In this document: piece after piece, positions 57,676-64,000 of the stretch
How positions within the stretch are numbered: the first letter of the stretch is position 1
Layout of the letters: each line of letters opens with the position of its first letter
Source of the DNA: Glaciimonas sp.
GTDB lineage: Bacteria > Pseudomonadota > Gammaproteobacteria > Burkholderiales > Burkholderiaceae_D
Direction: 5' to 3'
DNA length: 64,000 nt
Assembly: GCA_012927585.1 (NCBI GenBank)
Contig: JABBOY010000025.1
Span: forward strand, 62,001-126,000
The notes under the pieces: model-generated
Told to the model about the DNA's origin: nothing
Seen by the model: only the letters and a program-made list of their open reading frames with translations
Database searches by the model: none
Position numbers and translations under genes: made by a program

Positions 57676-58323
57676 TCAAAGCACATCAGCGACATCGAGG
57701 ATGCGCTGCGCGATCTCTGCCACTTTCAGGTTCTTGTCCATCGCCAACCGACGCAGTTTCTGGTACGCCTCTTCTTCCGAGAGCTTGTGGCGCGTCATCA
57801 GCAAGCCTTTGGCCCGGTCGATGGTCTTGCGCTCGGCCAGTTTTGCCTTGGTATCGGATAACTCGGTGCGCAATTTCTGGTTGGCATTGAAGCGCGCCAT
57901 TGCCACATCCAGCACCGGCTTGATGCGCTCCGCCTGCAAACCGGCCACCACATAGGCCGAGACCCCGGCCTCCATCGCCACCGTCATATGCGATTCGCTG
58001 GCGTCCTCAGTAAATAAGGCAATCGGGCGCGGCGCATCGCGGGTGGCGATTACGATCTGCTCCAGCACATCACGCGCATCGGACTCGGCATCGATGATGA
58101 TGATGTCCGGTTGCAGTTGCGCGATCCGCTCCTGCAGGTAAAAATCGCCCGGAATCGCGGCAACGATGTTGTAACCCGCCTGCAGCAGGCCGATGCGCAA
58201 GGCACGCGAACGCTCCGAATGTGCGCGTGCGGATGCATCATCGGCATCCTCCAGGGACCAGACGGTATTGACGACAACAATGCGTAACTTGCCTATTTCT
58301 GCTGTCGTAATGTGCGTTTTCAA
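57676..58323 (-). CDS. nasT: NasT-type response regulator with ANTAR RNA-binding domain
   Basis: A 215-residue regulator. The receiver-like domain (about 12-135) has the phospho-acceptor-like Asp in PDIIIIDAESDARD. The ANTAR domain (about 155-212) reads ERKTIDRAKGLLMTRHKLSEEEAYQKLRRLAMDKN. NasT proteins bind leader RNA and stop early termination of nitrate genes; NasS normally holds NasT off when nitrate is absent. No separate nasS is in the window; the nrtA-like protein is exported and cannot take its place. The nrt leader lies directly downstream. Confidence 0.9.
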   Translation of the reverse strand: MKTHITTAEIGKLRIVVVNTVWSLEDADDASARAHSERSRALRIGLLQAGYNIVAAIPGDFYLQERIAQLQPDIIIIDAESDARDVLEQIVIATRDAPRPIALFTEDASESHMTVAMEAGVSAYVVAGLQAERIKPVLDVAMARFNANQKLRTELSDTKAKLAERKTIDRAKGLLMTRHKLSEEEAYQKLRRLAMDKNLKVAEIAQRILDVADVL

Positions 58324-58481
58324 AATAACAATCCATTCATCGTTGTTAGGCTGGTATCGGGCTTAAGGAGCGCGATCTTCTATAATGCGAACAAGAACAC
58401 AAACAAGAAATGCACGCAAAAAAAACTACGCAATAAGTGTATGCAAAAATCACACCACCTACCAACCTGTAGAGAATCCCC

Positions 58482-59510
58482 ATGCTTGTTTTAGGCGTTG
58501 AATCCTCTTGTGACGAAACCGGCATCGCGCTGGTGGACACCGAACTAGGCTTGCTGGCGCACGCGCTGCACTCGCAAGTTGCGATGCACGCGGCGTATGG
58601 TGGCGTAGTGCCGGAACTGGCATCGCGCGACCATATCCGGCGCGCCGTCCCGCTGTTGCAGCAAACCCTCAAAGACAGCGGCCGAACGCTGGCGCAAATC
58701 GATGCCATCGCCTACACCCAAGGCCCGGGCTTGGCCGGCGCACTGCTGGTCGGGGCATCGTTTGCCTGCGGTCTGGGGCTGGCGCTTGACAAGCCCATGC
58801 TCGGCATTCACCATCTGGAAGGCCATTTGCTGTCGCCCTTGCTCGCCAGCAAGCCGCCGGCGTTCCCGTTCGTGGCCTTGCTGGTGTCCGGCGGCCACAC
58901 GCAATTGATGCGCGTCGATGGCGTCGGCCGCTATACCTTGCTGGGCGAAACGCTGGACGATGCCGCCGGCGAAGCTTTCGACAAATCGGCAAAATTGCTG
59001 GGACTCGGTTATCCGGGCGGGCCGGAAATCTCGCGCATGGCGCAATTCGGCGACCCCGGCGTCTACAAATTGCCGCGCCCGATGCTGCATTCGAAGGATT
59101 TGAACTTCAGTTTTTCCGGCCTGAAAACCGCAGTGCTGACCCTGGTCAAAAATAAGATCACCAATATCTGCGAGCAAGACAAAGCCAACGTGGCACGCGC
59201 TTTTGTCGATGCAATGGTGGAAGTGCTGGTCGCCAAATGCATGGCTGCCCTGCGCGAAACCGGCCTGAAACGGCTGGTGATTGCGGGCGGCGTCGGCGCC
59301 AATGTCCAATTGCGCGAAGCGCTCAATGCGGCAGCGGCCAAGCGACGTTTCGGGGTGTTTTATCCTGAGCTGGAATTCTGTACCGACAACGGCGCGATGA
59401 TCGCCTTCGCGGCAGCGCTGCGGTTAAAGGAAAATCCAGACGCCGCCAAGCGCGATTACGCGTTCAATGTGCAACCGCGCTGGCCGCTGGATACATTGCG
59501 CGCTGCGTAG
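58482..59510 (+). CDS. tsaD: tRNA N6-threonylcarbamoyladenosine synthase subunit TsaD
   Basis: Transfers the threonylcarbamoyl group to A37 of ANN-decoding tRNAs. The 342-residue ASKHA-fold protein has the metal His pair in [12 protein letters not shown], the nucleotide motif SGGHTQLM and [13 protein letters not shown] near the C-terminus. It is normal in length. It is a single gene divergent from nasT; a GC-rich palindrome lies just after its stop. Confidence 0.96.
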   Translation: MLVLGVESSCDETGIALVDTELGLLAHALHSQVAMHAAYGGVVPELASRDHIRRAVPLLQQTLKDSGRTLAQIDAIAYTQGPGLAGALLVGASFACGLGLALDKPMLGIHHLEGHLLSPLLASKPPAFPFVALLVSGGHTQLMRVDGVGRYTLLGETLDDAAGEAFDKSAKLLGLGYPGGPEISRMAQFGDPGVYKLPRPMLHSKDLNFSFSGLKTAVLTLVKNKITNICEQDKANVARAFVDAMVEVLVAKCMAALRETGLKRLVIAGGVGANVQLREALNAAAAKRRFGVFYPELEFCTDNGAMIAFAAALRLKENPDAAKRDYAFNVQPRWPLDTLRAA

Positions 59511-59517
59511 TTGGTAG

Positions 59518-59571
59518 GGCGGGTGCAACCCGCCTGGCTCGACAACAATGGCGGCGCGGGTTGCACCCGCC
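59518..59571. repeat. GC-rich palindrome after tsaD
   Basis: ggcgggtgcaacccgc (59518-59533) and gcgggttgcacccgcc (59556-59571) are perfect 16-bp arms around a 22-base spacer. Each arm is itself partly palindromic (gggtgcaaccc). This REP-type sequence lies directly between tsaD and a 60-bp repeat copy. Confidence 0.8.
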
Positions 59572-59583
59572 ATATTTCGTCTA

Positions 59584-59643
59584 GTATTTTTTAAATACGC
59601 ACTAAAAATATGCGGAAATAGCAGTGTTTAAAGCCATACTCCC
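59584..59643 (+). repeat. 60-bp repeat family, copy F
   Basis: A gap-free 60-bp copy with atatgcgg at positions 25-32 and ending atactccc, 19 bp from the plsY stop. With copy G on the other side in reverse orientation, it frames plsY. Confidence 0.85.
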
Positions 59644-59662
59644 GCTATTTTAAAAATTTCAG

Positions 59663-60268
59663 TCACGTTTTCTTGCTACCCAGACGGCTTTCCTTGCCAG
59701 CCATCAGGTTGACGATATTCTGACGATGCCGAAACACCAACAGCGCACTCATTGCCAGCACCGCAAACAGGATCGGATTAACGCCGAACATCAAGCCGTA
59801 GTAAAACGGCGCAAATACGGCGGCGATCAGGGCGGCAAATGAGGAGTAGCGGAATGCATACGCGATCACCATCCAGGTAATCAGCGTTGCCAGGCCCAGC
59901 CAGCCGCTTAAACCCAACAGCACACCCAGCGCAGTTGCTACGCCCTTGCCGCCGACGAAGCGGAAAAATACCGGCCACAGATGACCGAGAAAAACTGCCA
60001 GCACCACCAGTGCGAGGCCGCCCTCGCCCACGCCGTATTGCGGGCCGAATCGCATGGTGAGCCAGACTGCAAGCCAGCCTTTGGCGCCGTCGCCCAGCAA
60101 TGTCAGCAACGCCGCAGTCTTGTTGCCGCTGCGCAGCACATTGGTTGCGCCCGGGTTGCCGGAGCCATAACTGCGCGGATCGTTCAGCCCGAGCAGCTTA
60201 CTCACCACCACCGCAAAGGAAATCGAGCCAATCAGGTAAGCGGCGATTGCAAACAGGATGCTAGTCAT
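59663..60268 (-). CDS. plsY: Glycerol-3-phosphate acyltransferase PlsY
   Basis: Adds the first acyl chain in phospholipid synthesis using acyl phosphate. The 201-residue membrane protein has about five helices and the three family motifs: [25 protein letters not shown] and [13 protein letters not shown]. Normal length. It is isolated from pssA and psd, which act later in the pathway, and lies next to tsaD as in many betaproteobacteria. Confidence 0.95.
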   Translation of the reverse strand: MTSILFAIAAYLIGSISFAVVVSKLLGLNDPRSYGSGNPGATNVLRSGNKTAALLTLLGDGAKGWLAVWLTMRFGPQYGVGEGGLALVVLAVFLGHLWPVFFRFVGGKGVATALGVLLGLSGWLGLATLITWMVIAYAFRYSSFAALIAAVFAPFYYGLMFGVNPILFAVLAMSALLVFRHRQNIVNLMAGKESRLGSKKT

Positions 60269-60333
60269 TGAATCTTTCGGGTTGAAATGAAAAATCTCAT
60301 CCTTTTCAAGGGAATAAGAAAACCATAATTAAC

Positions 60334-60393
60334 GGGAGTATATATAAAAAACATGTACTCGCCGCATATTTTTATTGAAGTCATTAAAAATAC
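60334..60393 (-). repeat. 60-bp repeat family, copy G
   Basis: A gap-free 60-bp copy on the minus strand, with atatgcgg at positions 25-32 and ending atactccc. It lies between the trhO stop and the plsY start, 65 bp upstream of the plsY ATG. Confidence 0.85.
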
Positions 60394-60425
60394 ATAACCA
60401 GGTATTTTGAATTGGAAAAATCGGC

Positions 60426-61292
60426 TCAGATAATAGCAGCGCCCACATCGGGCGCTTCATAACAATGCGGGCAAGAGACGCCCGGCACATATTCCGGCGT
60501 CAATTGCTCCTGTGGTGTGACCACGGCGCGGCAGGCGAAACATTGGGTGGTGGCGGTCGGTTCCAGCTTCGGGTTGAGCGCGGTACGGTAGTCGAACACG
60601 AAACATTCGCCGTCGTAATGATCGCCGCCGACATCTTCGAAATATTGCAGAATACCGCCATCCAACTGATACACATTGTCGAAACCGATATTTTGCATGT
60701 GAATCGCGGCTTTTTCACAGCGGATGCCGCCGGTACAAAAGGTTACCAGTGTCTTGCCCGCTAGCTCGTCCTTGTGGGCGGCGATCACGTCGGGGAATTC
60801 GCTGAACTTGGTGATGCGGTAATCGATGGTATTTTTGAAAGTGCCGACGTCGACTTCGAACGCATTACGGGTTTCCAGCATCACTACCGGCCGGCCATTG
60901 TCGTCATGGCCACAATCGAGCCAGCGCTTCAGGGTTTTAGGCTCCACGAAAGGGGCGCGGCCTTCTTCGGGCTTGATCAGCGGCATTTTCATGGTGATGA
61001 TTTCACGTTTCAGCTTGACCAGCAGCTTGGTGAAAGGTTGCTCTAACGAGACGCTTTCTTTCACATAAAAGTCGGAAAAACGCGCATCGGCGCGCAGCCA
61101 CGCCAGAAATTGATCAATCTCTGTACGCCGCCCGGCCAGAAACAGGTTGATGCCTTCCGGCGTCAGCAAAATGGTGCCTTTTAATGCCAACTTCTCGCAC
61201 AAAGCGCGAAATTCACTGCGCTTTTCAATGCTATCGCTGAAAGTGACGAATTTATAACCGGCGATGTTGACGAATGATTCTGTGGCCTGCAT
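60426..61292 (-). CDS. trhO: tRNA uridine(34) hydroxylase TrhO, rhodanese-like (YceA)
   Basis: Hydroxylates wobble uridine of tRNA using oxygen. The 288-residue protein has an N-terminal acylphosphatase-like domain ([16 protein letters not shown]) and a rhodanese domain with active-site Cys186 in [15 protein letters not shown]-terminal Cys-rich segment ([13 protein letters not shown] and SCPHCYE) may bind zinc. The two Cys of CTGGIRC fit the family. It is divergent from dnaE. Confidence 0.92.
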   Translation of the reverse strand: MQATESFVNIAGYKFVTFSDSIEKRSEFRALCEKLALKGTILLTPEGINLFLAGRRTEIDQFLAWLRADARFSDFYVKESVSLEQPFTKLLVKLKREIITMKMPLIKPEEGRAPFVEPKTLKRWLDCGHDDNGRPVVMLETRNAFEVDVGTFKNTIDYRITKFSEFPDVIAAHKDELAGKTLVTFCTGGIRCEKAAIHMQNIGFDNVYQLDGGILQYFEDVGGDHYDGECFVFDYRTALNPKLEPTATTQCFACRAVVTPQEQLTPEYVPGVSCPHCYEAPDVGAAII

Positions 61293-61372
61293 GGTGCGAT
61301 TTCCGCTATAGAAAGTGTGAGCGCCATTATAAACGGCAGTGAAGCCATGGCTCCAGCGGGTAAAATACCGCC

Positions 61373-64000
61373 ATGATTACACCGCAATTTATCCACCTTC
61401 GCCTGCATTCCGAGTATTCCATCGTCGATGGATTGGTACGACTCGATGACATTATTCCAGCCGCAAAAAAAGATTTGCAACCCGCGCTGGCCCTGACCGA
61501 CCTGGCGAACCTGTTCGGCATGATCAAGTTTTACAAGGCTGCGCGCGCGAATGGCGTCAAGCCGATTGCCGGTTGCGATGTCTGGATCACCAATGAAGAC
61601 GAGCGCGACAGGCCGTCGCGCCTGTTGCTGCTGGTCAAGAACCACAACGGCTACCTGCAATTGTGCGAATTGCTATCGAAAGCCTGGCTTACCAACCAGC
61701 ACCGCGGCCGCGCCGAAATCCGTACCGAATGGTTGCAAGCACTGCAACAAGATGGCAGCAAGCCGGGGCTGATCGCCTTATCGGGCGCGCATTTCGGTAA
61801 TATTGGTCAAGCCATCGACAACGGCAACCTGGCCGCAGCCGAACGTCATGCACAACAATGGGCTAGCATTTTCCCGGGACATTTTTACATCGAAATCCAG
61901 CGCGCCGGTCAACCGAACATGGACGCGCAGGTACGCCAGGCGGTCGCGCTTGCCGCCAAACTGCAATTGCCGGTGGTGGCGACGCACCCGATCCAGTTCC
62001 TGACAAAAGAGGAATTCATCGCCCACGAAGCGCGCACTTGTATTGCTGAAGGCGAAATGCTGGCCAATGCACGCCGCGTCAAGCGCTTCAACGATTTGCA
62101 ATGTTTCCAAACGCAAGACCAAATGGCGGCGCTGTTCGCCGATTTGCCGGTGGCGTTGCAGAATTCAGTTGAAATCGCCAAGCGCTGCAATCTGACTCTG
62201 GAGCTGGGCCGGCCGCAGTTGCCGAATTTTCCGACGCCGGCAGGCATGACGATTGAAGAATTCCTAAAAACGGAATCGGAAGCCGGCCTTGAAAAGCGTC
62301 TACTGCAACTGTACCCGCCGGCGGAAAAACGCGAGCAGGAACGCGCTCGCTACGAAGCCCGGTTGGCGTTCGAACTGAAGACCATCATCAACATGGGATT
62401 CCCCGGCTACTTCCTGATCGTGGCCGAATTCATTCGCTGGGCCAGGGAAAACGGCGTGCCGGTCGGCCCCGGTCGCGGCTCCGGCGCCGGTTCGCTGGTG
62501 GCGTATTCATTGCTGATTACCGACCTCGACCCGCTAGAGTACAACTTGTTGTTCGAGCGCTTCCTGAACCCGGAACGGGTCTCGATGCCCGATTTCGATA
62601 TCGACTTTTGTCAGGAAGGTCGCGACCGCGTGATTCAACACGTGAAAGATTTGTACGGCAAGGACGCGGTATCGCAGATCGCCACTTTCGGCACCATGGC
62701 GGCCAAAGGCGCAATTCGCGATGTCGGCCGCGTGCTTGATTTCGGCTACAACTTTTGCGATGGTATTTCCAAGTTAATCCCGTTCAAACCCGGCAAGCAC
62801 GTGACGATTGCCGACGCGATCAAGGAAGAACCGCAACTGGCCGAGCGGCAGGAAAACGAGGAAGAGGTCCAACAACTGCTGGAACTGGCGCAAAAAGTCG
62901 AAGGCATTGCCCGCAATATCGGCATGCACGCCGGCGGCGTGGTGATCGCGCCCGGCAAGCTGACCGATTTCTGCCCGCTGTATACGCAAGGCGGCGATTC
63001 TGGCGTGGTGTCGCAATACGACAAGGACGACGTGGAAGCGGTCGGCTTGGTCAAGTTCGACTTTTTGGGTTTGACCACGCTGACGATTCTGGATCGCGCA
63101 GTGCGCTACATCAAGCAACTGGATCCGGCCATGGCCGATTTCAGTCTTGAAAAACTGCCGCTCAACGACCGCGCCTCGTATGAACTGTTGACTGCCGCCA
63201 AAACGGTTGCCGTGTTCCAACTGGAAAGCCGCGGCATGCAAGGCATGCTGAAAGATGCGCGGCCCGATCGTTTCGAGGACATCATCGCGCTGGTGGCGCT
63301 GTACCGGCCGGGCCCGATGGATTTGATTCCTGACTTCTGCAAGCGCAAGCACGGCGAACGCTTCGATTACCCCGATCCGCGCACCGAAGGCATTTTGTCC
63401 GAAACCTACGGCATCATGGTGTATCAGGAGCAAGTGATGCAGATGGCGCAGGTAGTCGGCGGTTATTCGCTCGGCGGCGCCGATTTGCTGCGACGCGCGA
63501 TGGGTAAAAAAAAGGCCGAGGAAATGGCGGAGCACCGTCAGATTTTCCGCGACGGTGCGGCCAAGGATGGCTTGTCGGAAGCCAAGGCCGACGAAATTTT
63601 CGACCTGATGGAAAAATTTGCCGGCTACGGTTTCAACAAATCGCACGCCGCCGCTTACGCCTTGCTGTCGTATCACACTGCCTATTTGAAAGTGCACCAC
63701 CCTGCCGCCTTCATGGCCGCCAACTTGTCGCTGGCGATGGACGACACCGACAAGATCAAGATCCTGGTCGCGGATGCGCTCGATATCTGCGGCCTGACGC
63801 TGTTGCCGCCCGACATTAATTTGTCCGATTATCGCTTTACGCCGGAACGCGAAGTCGGCAAGAAAGCCGGCTTCATCCGCTACGGTCTGGGTGCGGTCAA
63901 GGGTTCCGGGCAGAATGCGATCGAGGCGATTGTCGCCGTCCGCGAAGAATCCCCTTTTGTCGATTTATTCGATTTCTGCCTGCGGGTCGACAAACGCCAG
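61373..64000 (+). CDS. dnaE: DNA polymerase III alpha subunit (3' end beyond the window)
   Basis: The replicative polymerase. The 876 codons visible include the PHP domain ([21 protein letters not shown]), the palm with catalytic Asp residues in [13 protein letters not shown], and the fingers with [21 protein letters not shown] and [20 protein letters not shown]. The usual length is about 1150-1160 residues, so about 280 are missing. The ATG at 61373 directly follows taccgcc, with AGCGGGTAAA nearby as a weak ribosome site. It is divergent from trhO with 80 bp between. Confidence 0.97.
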   Translation, partial: MITPQFIHLRLHSEYSIVDGLVRLDDIIPAAKKDLQPALALTDLANLFGMIKFYKAARANGVKPIAGCDVWITNEDERDRPSRLLLLVKNHNGYLQLCELLSKAWLTNQHRGRAEIRTEWLQALQQDGSKPGLIALSGAHFGNIGQAIDNGNLAAAERHAQQWASIFPGHFYIEIQRAGQPNMDAQVRQAVALAAKLQLPVVATHPIQFLTKEEFIAHEARTCIAEGEMLANARRVKRFNDLQCFQTQDQMAALFADLPVALQNSVEIAKRCNLTLELGRPQLPNFPTPAGMTIEEFLKTESEAGLEKRLLQLYPPAEKREQERARYEARLAFELKTIINMGFPGYFLIVAEFIRWARENGVPVGPGRGSGAGSLVAYSLLITDLDPLEYNLLFERFLNPERVSMPDFDIDFCQEGRDRVIQHVKDLYGKDAVSQIATFGTMAAKGAIRDVGRVLDFGYNFCDGISKLIPFKPGKHVTIADAIKEEPQLAERQENEEEVQQLLELAQKVEGIARNIGMHAGGVVIAPGKLTDFCPLYTQGGDSGVVSQYDKDDVEAVGLVKFDFLGLTTLTILDRAVRYIKQLDPAMADFSLEKLPLNDRASYELLTAAKTVAVFQLESRGMQGMLKDARPDRFEDIIALVALYRPGPMDLIPDFCKRKHGERFDYPDPRTEGILSETYGIMVYQEQVMQMAQVVGGYSLGGADLLRRAMGKKKAEEMAEHRQIFRDGAAKDGLSEAKADEIFDLMEKFAGYGFNKSHAAAYALLSYHTAYLKVHHPAAFMAANLSLAMDDTDKIKILVADALDICGLTLLPPDINLSDYRFTPEREVGKKAGFIRYGLGAVKGSGQNAIEAIVAVREESPFVDLFDFCLRVDKRQ

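Noticed and set aside
62774-63700. A 308-codon minus-strand open frame inside dnaE
   Set aside because: A shadow of dnaE coding; no family features and no ribosome site.

Overview
The window looks like a chromosomal segment of a betaproteobacterium of the order Burkholderiales, most likely Oxalobacteraceae-like. This is inferred from the gene order rpsO-pnp, ilvB-ilvN-ilvC-(SIMPL)-psd-pssA-leuA, an ECF sigma gene followed by DUF3619/DUF3106/RDD genes, and the protein sequences themselves. No rRNA, tRNA or CRISPR array was seen.

Layout. 1-1235: 5' part of a catalase gene. 1236-2940: a MITE-like inverted repeat, a transposase remnant, and a MarR regulator with a membrane protein. 2946-9917: an accessory seven-gene catabolic cluster for asparagine/aspartate and probably 3-hydroxyaspartate (regulator, ornithine-cyclodeaminase-like reductase, hydroxyaspartate/serine dehydratase-like enzyme, secreted asparaginase, RidA, dicarboxylate symporter, second asparaginase broken by a stop codon). 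It is bordered on the left by a sequence resembling a Tn3-family terminal repeat. 11256-17413: an AttEFGH-like export system and an ABC exporter. 17692-24664: small metabolic genes, thyA, terB-like, a ferritin-like protein, a CPA1 antiporter and folA. 24871-27135: an Orn/Lys/Arg decarboxylase.

27235-39681 is the most interesting region. A tungsten-type aldehyde oxidoreductase operon (aorA, aorB, aorC, MoaD-like and a small unknown gene, minus strand) is transcribed divergently from a six-gene membrane complex of the hydrogenase-4/complex I family (plus strand). The large subunit of that complex has lost the Cys pairs that bind Ni-Fe, so it is an energy-converting-hydrogenase-related (Ehr) complex rather than a hydrogenase. 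Its ferredoxin and NuoB-like subunits are fused, and a palindromic repeat is inserted in frame between the two ferredoxin clusters. The inference is an aldehyde-oxidising system that passes low-potential electrons to an ion-pumping membrane module.

39732-54253: housekeeping genes (dcd, pnp, rpsO, leuA, pssA, psd, ilvCNB) and an ECF sigma operon. 54391-58323: a nitrate-type ABC importer with a NasT/ANTAR antiterminator and a matching two-hairpin leader. 58482-64000: tsaD, plsY, trhO and the 5' part of dnaE.

Across the window seven copies of an exactly 60-bp, gap-free, AT-rich repeat lie between genes (11134, 17547, 19701, 27572, 43820, 59584 and 60334). Several GC-rich palindromes form separate repeat families.
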